Origin: Flavobacterium sp. N3904
GTDB lineage: Bacteria; Bacteroidota; Bacteroidia; Flavobacteriales; Flavobacteriaceae
NCBI RefSeq assembly: GCF_025947305.1
Contig: NZ_CP110009.1
Location: 3,389,501 to 3,453,500, forward strand
Length of the DNA stretch: 64,000 nucleotides
Direction: 5' to 3'
In this document: positions 10,201 through 19,010 of the stretch, in pieces
Layout of the letters: every line of letters begins with the position of its first letter
Position numbering within the stretch: the stretch's first letter is position 1
Position numbers and translations under genes: made by a program
Notes under the pieces: generated by a model
What the model was told of the DNA's origin: nothing
What the model saw: the letters and a program-made list of their open reading frames with translations, nothing else
Database searches by the model: none

Positions 10201-10256
10201 ATAAAAAACAAGAAACAAAAAGCCTTTCCACCCCTGGATAATGAAAAATTATTCAT
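7227..10256 (-). CDS. SusC/RagA-family TonB-linked outer-membrane transporter
   Basis: A 1009-residue TonB-dependent transporter. After a signal peptide come a carboxypeptidase-regulatory-like domain ('IQGVVTDGNSPLAGVSISRQ'), a plug domain with the RagA signatures 'GMNSLRTEGNEPLYIIDGVP' and 'IESIEVLKDADATAIYGSRG', and a 22-strand barrel ending in an aromatic residue ('VVTAGVTLTF'). It imports oligomers across the outer membrane with its SusD partner, energised by TonB-ExbBD. It is the first gene of the susC-susD-S9 peptidase operon. No anti-sigma-interacting N-terminal extension is visible and no sigma/anti-sigma pair is nearby, so control may be by the AraC regulator at the start of the window. 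Confidence 0.95.
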   Translation of the reverse strand: MNNFSLSRGGKAFCFLFFMGAMLSFLPVTAKNLLRIPIATTQQHQIQGVVTDGNSPLAGVSISRQGKSGTAAVSDYSGHYSFAAMPDAILVFTYMGYRTQTVYVQGRSTINISLQENTTKLQEVKINAGYYSVKNSERTGSISKITSKDIDKQPVTNILATMQGRMAGVSVTQDAGTPGSGFQVNIRGMNSLRTEGNEPLYIIDGVPFSSETIGYSDTNNGMPTPTSPLNSINPNDIESIEVLKDADATAIYGSRGANGVVLLTTKKGKAGKTTVTVMASSGFGKVTKMIDLMDTQQYLEMRRQGYANDGVTAYPDWAYDINGTWDPNRYTDWQQELLGGTAVITNAQASVSGGSDLTQYLLSGNYYTETTVVPGDFKYDKATVRFSMNHSTADKKFKLTFSTGYTTQNNLQPQEDVSRTARNLAPNAPALYDADGNLNFENSTFQNPLAALRGITTAKTNDLVANTVLSYQIAPEWELKANLGLTDLNNAEQRLLPSTMYDPAYHLGSDRSAMYANTTGRQSWIVEPQLRWYRDFENSKIDILLGATAQQQTTSRLYQFGRGFASNSQITDLASATQKSIFASDETVYKYQAFFGRLNYSLNQKYIVNLTGRRDGSSRFGPGKQFATFGAIGTAWLFSRENFLKESTLLSFGKLRVSYGGSGNDQIGDYQYMDTYSSSGLNYNGVIGVDPTRLYNPDFSWETNQKLEAALDMGFFADRIFLTAAWYRNRSSNQLVGIPLPGTTGFSSINANLNATVQNSGFEFTLRTLNIETDRFKWSTNFNISFLENKLLSFPGLEGSTYANKYVIGESTSIVKVYQFNGVNPQTGLYEVEDVNRDGMITAADDKKTVVDLSPQYFGGLQNQLQYHNWQLDFLFQFVKQQNYDYNPSVPGGSNFNQHTDMVHAWQQPGDQVPYQMNTSGENGEAVNAYYNYLDSNESIVDASFIRLKNIALSYDVPLPTSKGVHCRLSLLGQNLLTFTPYKGGDPEFKYTAYLPPLKVVTAGVTLTF

Positions 10257-10450
10257 AATATTGGGTTGGTTAAGTGAAACGTTAGTTTTATTAGCTACGG
10301 TCCTCTATTCGTCCGCCAAGAAGAGTTAGAGGGCCATTTTTTTGTTAGTCAAAAGACTTAAGTCTTAAAGTCGAAAGTTTGATGGATGACTGAAAGAGTG
10401 GATGCAATTTTTTTATTTCATAGGCATTTTATTTAAAGGTTTATTAAATA

Positions 10451-10502
10451 GGAAAGCCAACTGCCGTTGCCTGTTGCAGCCAGACGGTGGCAGTGCCTTT
10501 CC
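10451..10502. repeat. GC-rich imperfect hairpin
   Basis: 'ggaaag' at 10451 pairs with 'ctttcc' at 10497-10502, enclosing a further stem ('ctgcc' at 10461 with 'ggcag' at 10489). It is notably more GC-rich than its flanks. No T-run follows on either strand, so it is not an obvious terminator. It may be an RNA structure in the susC leader or a repeat remnant. Confidence 0.45.
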
Positions 10503-10613
10503 CGACTAATTCAGTAAGCTAATTGTATTGCGAAACTTAAAAAGAAGCGTTGCTAAGAATAAAAGCTGGAGTTTTTACCTAAAATAAAAGGCATAAAAAA
10601 ATGGCATGGGACT

Positions 10614-10739
10614 CAGCTTATTGACTTTGAGGTACTGGTATACCCTGCAACAATAAGTGAGCCCACGCCATAGGACGTGAGCATCTTACTTATTATCTCG
10701 TTGCAAAAATTACCAGTTTTCAAAGTCGAGATTCTAAGC
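10614..10739. repeat. Imperfect inverted repeat of about 126 bp
   Basis: The arms run from both ends to a central ATA at 10670-10672. The outer 'gactttga' (10623) pairs with 'tcaaagtc' (10720), then 'tactggta' with 'taccagt', 'tgcaac' with 'gttgca', 'aataagt' with 'acttatt', and the tip 'cacgcc' with 'ggacgtg'. No reading frame runs through it. It has the look of a MITE-like element or a structured RNA. Confidence 0.7.
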
Positions 10740-10874
10740 GAATGCTTCAATATTTTGATATGAAGAATCGCAAATTTAATATTATTTGATAGTAATATCA
10801 TGACAAATATATAAAAAATAAGAACATACATGTTGTTGTGTTGTTATTTTTTTCTGTGTCAATTTGAAATTGTT

Positions 10875-11150
10875 ATGAAAGAGATAAAAAATAATGAATT
10901 ATTGGCAGCAATGCGAAAGGTTTTTAAAGAACTGAGAGCTGAAACTAATTTATCACAGGGTGCAGTTGTTGCTGATATTTTTGATGCAAAGAATATAACA
11001 ATTAATATGGCACGAATAGAAACTGGAGACGGAGATATTTCATCAAGTACAATATTTCTATTATGTGAATATTATAAAATAAGTATTTCAATTTTTTTTA
11101 AAAGAGTTGAAGAATTTGACAAAAAATTAAAAATAAATGACCAAAAATAA
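10875..11150 (+). CDS. Small XRE-family helix-turn-helix regulator
   Basis: A 91-residue protein. Residues 8-70 read as a lambda-repressor-like HTH ('AMRKVFKELRAETNLSQGAVVADIF' up to 'NMARIETGDGDISSSTIFLL'), with the pattern common in Bacteroidota XRE proteins that end in 'LCEYYKIS'. The ATG at 10875 is preferred; the longer frame from 10830 adds a Cys- and Phe-rich leader out of place in a DNA-binding protein. No partner toxin or phage gene lies beside it and a terminator follows. Its target is unknown. Confidence 0.8.
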   Translation: MKEIKNNELLAAMRKVFKELRAETNLSQGAVVADIFDAKNITINMARIETGDGDISSSTIFLLCEYYKISISIFFKRVEEFDKKLKINDQK

Positions 11151-11176
11151 GATTTGACCTAAATCCAATACCACCC

Positions 11177-11204
11177 AAAAGATGCTGTAAAGCATCTTTT
11201 TTTG
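11177..11204 (+). terminator. Intrinsic terminator after the XRE gene
   Basis: A 10-bp stem ('aaaagatgct' with 'agcatctttt') and a 4-base loop, followed by more T, starting 26 bases after the XRE stop codon. Confidence 0.85.
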
Positions 11205-11314
11205 TTTTATAACAATTTTAAAATACTTATCAAATCGGGATTAAAAGTTGTCAATTCGGGAGTAATTGATTTAATGATAAAAGTGCAACTTTCTAGACGT
11301 TCTATATTTGAGGT

Positions 11315-11437
11315 ATGGAATGGTATGAAATCATAGGGTTTGCTCTGTTGTGGCTTGTTGGACTTTACCTTAGAGGGAAGTTTTATGAGCGATTGAGGAA
11401 TCGGTATTATAATGGGAGTTGGAGGAAAAGGAAATAG
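11315..11437 (+). CDS. Putative 40-residue single-pass membrane protein
   Basis: A short frame with a purine-rich 'ttgagg' just upstream of the ATG. The peptide starts 'MEWYEIIGFALLWLVGLYLR', one hydrophobic segment, and ends in a strongly basic Tyr/Arg-rich tail ('YYNGSWRKRK'). That layout, and the strong palindrome with T-run about 70 bases downstream, suggest a real small gene, but there is no family recognition. Inner-membrane, N-out/C-in topology would follow the positive-inside rule. Confidence 0.4.
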   Translation: MEWYEIIGFALLWLVGLYLRGKFYERLRNRYYNGSWRKRK

Positions 11438-11503
11438 GGAGATTCTGTATGCATTTTTTAAATAAAATTCTTTTTTGTTTATTTAAATTTAAAAAAACAC
11501 TGT

Positions 11504-11550
11504 AATAGTTTAGTATGTAATTCGCGAATTACACACTAAACTATTTTTTT
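11504..11550 (+). terminator. Long palindromic hairpin with T-run
   Basis: A 42-bp nearly perfect inverted repeat centred between 11524 and 11525 (left arm starts 'aatagtttagt', right arm ends 'actaaactatt', central 'ttcgcgaa') followed by a T-run. It could end the 40-residue ORF upstream. Confidence 0.6.
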
Positions 11551-11607
11551 GGGGACAGAAATTAATCGTGAAGAGCTTAATACTACCTAATCTACGAATT
11601 AATTTGA

Positions 11608-11633
11608 AGTGTTCAATTCCGGAATTGAACACT
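11608..11633. repeat. Perfect 26-bp palindrome
   Basis: 'agtgttcaattcc' is followed directly by its exact reverse complement, with no spacer and no T-run after it. This form suits a dimeric protein-binding site better than a terminator. Confidence 0.7.
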
Positions 11634-11946
11634 ATATCATGCGATGTAAATCTAACATGATTCTTATTTTGAGTTTAAATCTATAGTGCTTAATCACTTT
11701 GTCTACTACAAATTATTTCTTTTTCTAAAAATCAATAAATTTCTTGTTTCAACTAGCTTTAAAAAACCAAAATTAACTAAAAAAGCATAAATTATAGGAA
11801 AATAAATATAATAGTCATGCAAATATCACCAAAAGTGGGTATTGTATGTTTAAATAAAATGTAGCAATTTAGCAAAAATATTTTGTTATAAAAATGTTAA
11901 AAACAAAAATTATCACAAATCATTATTCTTAATAACTTTACTAAAA

Positions 11947-12396
11947 ATGAATAAATACTTTACTTTATTATTATTCTTATGCGGGATTTGGTGTCATTCC
12001 CAACAGTTATCATTTGGCTACGATAATGCAGGAAATCAAAAGAGCCGCAGTCTTTGTATAATAGGATGCATAGGTAAAAAAAGTGATGTTAAGCCTAAAG
12101 AGATAGAAGCGTTAGTTCCTGATGATTTGCAAAAATTCTTTCCTGAAGATGATATTTCTTATTATCCCAATCCAGTGCGAGAAGAGTTATACTTAAAATG
12201 GGAACTTGTCGATGGTAACCATGTCAAAGTTTTGCAAGTTTATAATTTTAATGGTCAGTTGTTAAGATCCTATTCACAATCAGATCAAAATAACTCACAA
12301 ACAATTCCTTTTCAAATATACCCTGTAGGAGCCTACCTTATTGTTTTAGAATATAGTAGTGGAGATCAAAAAACTATTAAAATCATCAAACAATAA
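11947..12396 (+). CDS. Small exported protein with T9SS type A sorting domain
   Basis: A 149-residue protein with a signal peptide ('YFTLLLFLCGIWCHSQ') and a type A T9SS C-terminal domain: 'YYPNPVREELYLKWEL' (the conserved YPNPV start), 'VLQVYNFNGQLLRSYS' and 'IYPVGAYLIVLEYSSGDQKT'. The region between the two is only about 45 residues and holds 'FGYDNAGNQKSR', reminiscent of RHS/YD-repeat starts. It lies 6 bases before the giant RHS gene, so the two are almost surely cotranscribed. It may act as a helper or marker for export of the RHS protein; no catalytic domain is present. Confidence 0.85.
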   Translation: MNKYFTLLLFLCGIWCHSQQLSFGYDNAGNQKSRSLCIIGCIGKKSDVKPKEIEALVPDDLQKFFPEDDISYYPNPVREELYLKWELVDGNHVKVLQVYNFNGQLLRSYSQSDQNNSQTIPFQIYPVGAYLIVLEYSSGDQKTIKIIKQ

Positions 12397-12402
12397 TTTA
12401 GT

Positions 12403-15400
12403 ATGAAGAAATTTTACTATACACTTACAATTTTCGCATATAGTTTATATATTACTGCACAAACAACTGCTCCGACTGGAACTTCCAATGAAGTTGGTAT
12501 AACCGAAGGACAACTTTCTGTCTCGCTTTCTGGAGGTGCTACTTATGCTGTTCCTATAGCCGTGCCACCAGGTATTAATGGTATCGTTCCACAAGTTAGT
12601 TTAGTTTATAATAGCCAAGGCGGAAATGGTATGGCTGGATATGGCTGGAATATTTCAGGGGTATCAACAATTACAAGAATTTCTGCTACCAAGTTTCATG
12701 ACGAGACTATTGATGCCGTCGATTTTAATAGTTTAGATCGTTTTGCATTTGACGGACAGCGATTGATTGCGAAAAGCGGCACTTATGGTGCAAATTTAAC
12801 AACCTATGAAACAGAAAATTTTTCTAATATAAAAATTACTTCTTATGGTGTACACCCCAGCGGTGCAAATTATGGTCCAGCTTATTTTATAGTTGAATAT
12901 CCTGATGGATCCAAAGCTCAATATGGTAATTCTACCGATTCTAGATCCATTACAGATTGGGCAATTATGTATTGGGAGAATCCGCAAGGAGTTCGTATAA
13001 GTTATAGTTATATATTGGCCAATAATAATTTGAGTATTGAATATATTAAATACGGCGCTACCACTACAAATACACCAATCAACCAAGTAAAATTTGTTTA
13101 CAGACCAAGACAAAGACCTGAACAAGCTTATATTGGAGGGCAAAGTGTCATTAGAAATAATATACTAAGTGAAATCCAAGTAACTGGCAATGGTGGAGTT
13201 GGTTTTAGATATTATGTTCTGAAGCAGGATCCTACTTCTCTATTGTATGAAAGATTGACTAGTATTACCGAAAAAAGCAGTACGGGTATTAGTTATAATC
13301 CTACTGTTTTTACTTATGGTGTAGCAAATGATTCAATAACATACACCAATATATTTTCAAATACAAGTACGGAAGATATCTCTCTGTATAATAATGCAAC
13401 TGTTTCCGGAGATTTTGACGGGGATGGTTCTATGGATTTTATATCATATCCAATTACTGGCACACAAACCAAATCGAAATTTAGACTTTATCCCAATCTA
13501 AATAATGGAGTGAATTCAAACACAAGTGTTTCATACACCAGTGGCCTATTTGAAGATATTTTTGCATCGTCTCTAATAAAAGGAGACATAAATACGGGTT
13601 ATAAGTTAATGCAAAAGCAAGGTTGGACACTAATTAAAAAAAGTGGATTGGCTACTATATTTTCAAACTATAGTTCTGAAATAGCTAATCCAATTTATTT
13701 TCAATACGAAAAGAATTATCAATTTCCGCAAGCTGTATATGGATATCCAAAAGTTTGTGGGGATTATTCTACATGGACAAATGTTTATTATGATATTCCT
13801 AAAAGTTATGTAAATGGTGATTTTAATGGTGATGGATTAACAGATGTAACAGTTATAGAAAAAGAAATTAACTACAATCCCAGTAGCTGTAGTAGTTTTG
13901 GTATACGTAGTGGAGGAAATAGTTATTTTGTTAACTTGGACAAAAGGATAACAAACAATTCTGTTGTTTCGTCTGGAACTATTATAAGCTCTTCATTTAG
14001 TAAATTCATGGTTGCCGATTTTAATGGCGATGGTAAGTCTGATATTTTTGTTTTTGATACAGGAAAAGTACAAGTTTATTCATTAAATGATGCAAACCAA
14101 TTTGTCTTGCTTACTACTAGGCAAGATTTAGAAATAACACTAAATGATAAAGTTATTCTAATTGGGGATTATAATGGTGATGGTAAGTCCGATTTTTTAA
14201 TGCCAAAATATGCTTCAAAAAATGACGGTCATACAGAATGGTACAAATATACCTCAAACGGAATCGATTTTATAAAAGAAGAACAAAATTATCCAGGTAC
14301 AACATATCCTCCAAATACAGCTAATTTTGTCTATAGATATATTCCCATGGATTATGATAATGATGGGAAAACAGATTTAATTTCACTTTCTAATTATTCT
14401 CCAAATGCACAAACAAACTATGGTTCTGCGCGGCTTGCTGTTAATTATAATAAAAATGGAACTTTTAATTATAACGAGACCCTAAATGTAACAACTGTAA
14501 CAGCAGTTGATTTAGTCAATTTAGACCCTTATGCAATTCCGATTTTTTACAATTCGAATCAACCAAATAAGAAATTAGAAATAGCTTGTGTTCGAAAAAA
14601 TGTAATTGTCTATTTTCAGTCGAAAAGGGATTTTAGTGTAGAATCTAACTTAAAAAGTATAACAACTGGTAATGGTGTCAAAGAAACTATTACTTACAGT
14701 CCTTTAGTCAAAGATCCCTGTACTTATAATTGTCATCCTCTATATTTAGCGAATGAGGGAATTGAAAATTATCCCAATGTAGACATATCAGTCGCACCAG
14801 GTTTTCAAGTTGTATCTATGTTAGAAAAAGAAAGTAATTCAGTCAAAAAAAAGCAATTATATGCTTATAATGGAGCTGTATCTAATATGGAAGGTTTGGG
14901 CTTTCAAGGATTTAGATCAACGATGAGTACTAATTGGCATGATGATACAAAAATAATTATATCAAATATTTCTAAATTTGATATGACCAAAAGAGGAGCC
15001 AATTCTGAGAACTATTCTGTTCTTTATTTATTCTCTCCTTCCAGTAGTTTTGCTCCGACAGATTTTATCTCAAAATCAATTCTTACCTATAATAGCGTTG
15101 CTGATGCTTTGCAAACTAACAAAGTTTTTAAACTGAAGAATATTTTTTCAGAGCAATTCAATGGCTTAGACAATACCAGTAGCGAAACAACACCATTATA
15201 TGATTCTGATAATAATATTATTCAATCAACCACTAAAGTCAAAAATGGAGTAACAGTAGAACAGACCACTGTTACAAATTTAACCTATGACAAACAAACT
15301 ACAGGTACGTATTATATAGGTCGGCTTATAAATAGAACCCAAAGTGTAACTGTAGCAGGTGATGTAATGACTAGTGAAGAAAAATACATTTACACCAATC

Positions 15401-18400
15401 ATTTACTAACGCAAATAAAGAAAAGAGGCAATGATCTAAATGATTATATTACTGAGGACAATGTATATGATGCTTTTGGAAATATTATCAAAAAAACAAT
15501 AACCGTTCCAGCCGTAGCTCCCAATCCAGCACCAGATCCACGAGTAACCAGTTACCAATACGACACTTCGGGTAGATTTCTAATCAAAAGCACCGATATT
15601 GAAGGACTGGCAACAAATTTCGTTTATAACACCAGTAGTGGTGTGCTAACTTCTGAAACCAATCCGTATGGATTGACAACTACTTATGGTTATGATGTTT
15701 GGTTCAAAAAAATAAAAAGTACTGATTATTTAACTAAAAGCAATACGTATACTTATGTCCGCAGTACCGAAAAAACAATTGTCACAACGACAGGTGACGA
15801 TGGCAGCGGTAGTGAAGAGACTTTTGATGATTTGGGCAGAAAAATAAAATCTGGAGTTAAGAATATAAATGGTACGTTCTCATACGTTGATTACCTGTAC
15901 GATATTTACGATAGGAATTACAAAACAAGTGAACCGTATTTTGGAGCAAGCGCAACCCAGTGGAATGAAACTTTATACGACAACTACGGCAGACCAACTC
16001 AGAGTACGTCTTTTACAGGAAAAAAGATAGATATTACATATGCAGGATTAACAACAACAGTAGACGACCACATTAAAACTAAGAAATCTACCAAAAACGC
16101 CATAGGCAACGTGATCACCATGATTGATACGCCAGGAGGCAAAATAGACTATACCTATTTTGCCAATGGAAATTTAAAAGAATCCAATTACGATACTGTA
16201 AAAACTACCATTACCCAAGATGGTTGGGGGCGAAAAACGACTCTGACTGATTCCTCAGCAGGGTTGTATTCCTATAAATACAATCTATTTGGTGAAACAA
16301 CATCAGAAACTACACCAAACGGTATAACATCCTATAATTTAGATAAATTTGGAAAGTTAGAAAGTAAAACTATAACCGATCCCAATATTGGTGCAACCAA
16401 TAGTACTACAGCATATACTTATGATGGCATAAGCAAATTGCTAATAAAAACAGAATTTAATGATATCATTTCGAATACTAAAATAACGACTGAATATATT
16501 TATGATACAAAGAAGCGTCTCTCAAAAGTTACAGAAACTAACTCGATGGGGCCTGTTTTTATAAAAGACATAAGCTACGATTCTTTTGGAAGGACAGATG
16601 TTACGAAAAACACAGCCACATTAGGCAGTAATAGTATCGTAGCAAATCAAAATTTTTACAAAAACGGATATTTATGGCAAATTAAAGACTCGCCAAACAC
16701 AAAAGTATTATGGGAAACCAAAGATACAAACGCAAGAGGTCAGTTAACAAGTGCTGTGCTGGGCAATACGATGACTATAACCAATACGTATGATACTTAT
16801 GGTTATGTAACCAAAATGCAACATGATCTGGGAACTACTAATGTGATGAAGTTGGAAACTGCCTTTGATGTCCAAAGAGGTAATTTGACAACTAGAAATA
16901 ATAGTCTTTTTGGGTACAAAGAAGCTTTTCAATACGATAGTCAGGATAGGTTAATTAGTACTATTACAGACGATTCTTTTCTTAATAATACCTTTAGTAC
17001 CACAGATACTGAAGGATATCAAACGGAAGGTGGAGCAATTATAAGTAGTTCTGGTGGCGCACTTCAAACACAAGCTACAGCTAGCGGGGCTACAGTAAAG
17101 AAAATACTACTTACAGGAGCGACAATAGGCGATAAAATAACCCTGAATTTTACTTTGCAAAAAATTCAGGGAACAGATGTTCTAAACGTCTACATTCAAG
17201 AACAAGACCCAAGCTCGGGAACAGTGGTTAAATACTTAAAAACAGTAGCAACTGGAGGAGCGATTAGTATAACCCATACGGTAACACAATACAGTATTCT
17301 AAACCTAAGAATAGAAAAAGCCAATACCACCGCTATAAACGTTTTTATTATAGACAATGTTACGGCTGCAAAACAATCTACAACGACACAAGACTATGAT
17401 AATCGTGGAAGAATAACCAAAAATGATATTGGGACTTATAACTATAAGGATCCCGATGCCCAAAAAGCATACAGAAACACTTCTGTAACCTTGACACCAA
17501 ATGCATTAACCTATTATCAGGGGAAACAAAACCAAAACATAACTTACAATACCTTCAAGAGTCCTATACAAATTGAGGATGTTGGAATTGACAAACTCAG
17601 TTTTGTTTATAACGATAACAACGATAGAAGTATAATGTACTATGGTGGTACACAAAATGATAAACTATTACGTAAGTATAGAAAATACTATTCTGCTGAT
17701 GGCAGTATGGAGATTAAACAAGATATAACAACTGGAGGGCCTATAGAATTTGTAACTTATATAGGTGGAGACGCTTACACAGCTCCTCTACTGGTAAAAA
17801 GTGACGGTACAACCCAAAAATATTTATATTTGCATCGTGATTACCAAGGTTCGATACTTGCCATAACAGATCAAGCAGGAGCCGTTATAGAAAAACGCCT
17901 TTTTGATCCTTGGGGTAGTATTGTAAAAGTACAAAACGGAGCTGGAGTTGCTTTGGCTGGATTAACTGCTCTCGATAGAGGATATACTGGTCATGAGCAT
18001 TTGCAGAGTGTTGGGTTAATCAACATGAATGGTCGTATCTATGACCCTAAATTACATCGTTTTTTACAACCAGATAATTATGTGCAGGAGCCGTTTAATA
18101 CTCAGAACTATAACAGGTATGGGTATTGTTGGAATAATCCTTTAAAGTATGCGGATTATAGCGGAGAGTTTATATGGTTTGCTGTTATTATAGGTGCTGT
18201 TATTGGAGCCTATAGTGGGGGTGCAATGGCAAATAATGGAGAATATAATATAGGAAATTGGAATTTTAATTCAAGTAAAACATGGGGTAATATGCTAGGA
18301 GGTGCTATTGTTGGTGCTGTATCAGGATATATAGGAGGTACAATTGCTACTGCTGATATTCCCTTTGCAAACACTTTAGGTATCGCTAGTGCTTCACTAA

Positions 18401-19008
18401 CAAATTCTATTGCTAGTAATGCTTATTCTGGAGGGCATACAGATATTTCTGTCGGATTTGGATTTGGAAGTTTTAATTTTAGTACAGGAGAATTTGGTTA
18501 TCTTGGTAAAAAAGGTAATTCATTTATGGAAAATTTGGGTTATGGGTTAGGAGCTTTAGCGAATATTGCGGATATAAATCAAGTTATAAATAGTACAGAA
18601 GCAACTCTAAATACAGATAATAGTGATTTTATTTCTCATAGTTCCATTAAAGATAAAAATACAGGAAACTCTTTAATGTCTTATGGGCCAGATGACAATA
18701 AAGTTCCAAGTACAAAATTGGGGTTTGCTCTTAAACTTAGGAAAAGTACATCTGATTATCATCTTGCTGGAACACTACCAGTAGACGTTACTGTAAACAA
18801 GTATGCAGTAAATCTTGTTCGGACTTTAGGTAAAATATTACCATATCAAGGTGCAACAACAAATTGCGTTAATATGTCTTCATTATCTCTTTGGCTTAAT
18901 GGTATACCTAATATTGGATTACACCCATATTTTTTATATGCTACAACATGGGCTTATACAGCAGGAATCAGACCAGATTTATTTTCATATTATCTTCAAA
19001 ATCATTAA
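12403..19008 (+). CDS. SpvB/FG-GAP/RHS-repeat giant secreted protein, probable polymorphic toxin
   Basis: A 2201-residue protein. In order: a signal peptide; a SpvB-like N-terminal domain ('GMAGYGWNISGVSTITR'); FG-GAP/VCBS calcium-type motifs ('GDFDGDGSMDF', 'GDFNGDGLTDV', 'ADFNGDGKSDIF', 'GDYNGDGKSDF'); a long YD-repeat/RHS region; and the RHS core motif ('NMNGRIYDPKLHRFLQPD', 'NPLKYADYSG') near residue 1910. The C-terminal 285 residues differ: a glycine-rich hydrophobic stretch, then a terminal domain with His2120 ('DYHLAG') and Cys2155 ('TTNCVN'). That His-before-Cys order recalls permuted NlpC/P60 (LRAT-like) cysteine peptidases, which is inference only. RHS cages usually enclose a toxic tip, and a small exported protein follows after 2 bases. 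Confidence 0.85.
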   Translation: MKKFYYTLTIFAYSLYITAQTTAPTGTSNEVGITEGQLSVSLSGGATYAVPIAVPPGINGIVPQVSLVYNSQGGNGMAGYGWNISGVSTITRISATKFHDETIDAVDFNSLDRFAFDGQRLIAKSGTYGANLTTYETENFSNIKITSYGVHPSGANYGPAYFIVEYPDGSKAQYGNSTDSRSITDWAIMYWENPQGVRISYSYILANNNLSIEYIKYGATTTNTPINQVKFVYRPRQRPEQAYIGGQSVIRNNILSEIQVTGNGGVGFRYYVLKQDPTSLLYERLTSITEKSSTGISYNPTVFTYGVANDSITYTNIFSNTSTEDISLYNNATVSGDFDGDGSMDFISYPITGTQTKSKFRLYPNLNNGVNSNTSVSYTSGLFEDIFASSLIKGDINTGYKLMQKQGWTLIKKSGLATIFSNYSSEIANPIYFQYEKNYQFPQAVYGYPKVCGDYSTWTNVYYDIPKSYVNGDFNGDGLTDVTVIEKEINYNPSSCSSFGIRSGGNSYFVNLDKRITNNSVVSSGTIISSSFSKFMVADFNGDGKSDIFVFDTGKVQVYSLNDANQFVLLTTRQDLEITLNDKVILIGDYNGDGKSDFLMPKYASKNDGHTEWYKYTSNGIDFIKEEQNYPGTTYPPNTANFVYRYIPMDYDNDGKTDLISLSNYSPNAQTNYGSARLAVNYNKNGTFNYNETLNVTTVTAVDLVNLDPYAIPIFYNSNQPNKKLEIACVRKNVIVYFQSKRDFSVESNLKSITTGNGVKETITYSPLVKDPCTYNCHPLYLANEGIENYPNVDISVAPGFQVVSMLEKESNSVKKKQLYAYNGAVSNMEGLGFQGFRSTMSTNWHDDTKIIISNISKFDMTKRGANSENYSVLYLFSPSSSFAPTDFISKSILTYNSVADALQTNKVFKLKNIFSEQFNGLDNTSSETTPLYDSDNNIIQSTTKVKNGVTVEQTTVTNLTYDKQTTGTYYIGRLINRTQSVTVAGDVMTSEEKYIYTNHLLTQIKKRGNDLNDYITEDNVYDAFGNIIKKTITVPAVAPNPAPDPRVTSYQYDTSGRFLIKSTDIEGLATNFVYNTSSGVLTSETNPYGLTTTYGYDVWFKKIKSTDYLTKSNTYTYVRSTEKTIVTTTGDDGSGSEETFDDLGRKIKSGVKNINGTFSYVDYLYDIYDRNYKTSEPYFGASATQWNETLYDNYGRPTQSTSFTGKKIDITYAGLTTTVDDHIKTKKSTKNAIGNVITMIDTPGGKIDYTYFANGNLKESNYDTVKTTITQDGWGRKTTLTDSSAGLYSYKYNLFGETTSETTPNGITSYNLDKFGKLESKTITDPNIGATNSTTAYTYDGISKLLIKTEFNDIISNTKITTEYIYDTKKRLSKVTETNSMGPVFIKDISYDSFGRTDVTKNTATLGSNSIVANQNFYKNGYLWQIKDSPNTKVLWETKDTNARGQLTSAVLGNTMTITNTYDTYGYVTKMQHDLGTTNVMKLETAFDVQRGNLTTRNNSLFGYKEAFQYDSQDRLISTITDDSFLNNTFSTTDTEGYQTEGGAIISSSGGALQTQATASGATVKKILLTGATIGDKITLNFTLQKIQGTDVLNVYIQEQDPSSGTVVKYLKTVATGGAISITHTVTQYSILNLRIEKANTTAINVFIIDNVTAAKQSTTTQDYDNRGRITKNDIGTYNYKDPDAQKAYRNTSVTLTPNALTYYQGKQNQNITYNTFKSPIQIEDVGIDKLSFVYNDNNDRSIMYYGGTQNDKLLRKYRKYYSADGSMEIKQDITTGGPIEFVTYIGGDAYTAPLLVKSDGTTQKYLYLHRDYQGSILAITDQAGAVIEKRLFDPWGSIVKVQNGAGVALAGLTALDRGYTGHEHLQSVGLINMNGRIYDPKLHRFLQPDNYVQEPFNTQNYNRYGYCWNNPLKYADYSGEFIWFAVIIGAVIGAYSGGAMANNGEYNIGNWNFNSSKTWGNMLGGAIVGAVSGYIGGTIATADIPFANTLGIASASLTNSIASNAYSGGHTDISVGFGFGSFNFSTGEFGYLGKKGNSFMENLGYGLGALANIADINQVINSTEATLNTDNSDFISHSSIKDKNTGNSLMSYGPDDNKVPSTKLGFALKLRKSTSDYHLAGTLPVDVTVNKYAVNLVRTLGKILPYQGATTNCVNMSSLSLWLNGIPNIGLHPYFLYATTWAYTAGIRPDLFSYYLQNH

Positions 19009-19010
19009 AA

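Larger units (their letters stand above)
10257..10874. other. Gene-poor stretch between susC and the XRE gene
   Basis: About 620 bases with no credible gene. It must hold the minus-strand susC promoter and leader. It contains two structured elements, listed separately: a GC-rich imperfect hairpin at 10451-10502 and a 126-bp imperfect inverted repeat at 10614-10739. Confidence 0.6.
11438..11946. other. AT-rich noncoding stretch with palindromes
   Basis: About 500 bases with no gene seen. Two strong palindromes are listed separately. The last 130 bases should hold the promoter of the T9SS protein and RHS pair, but no convincing -33/-7 pair could be chosen. Confidence 0.5.
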
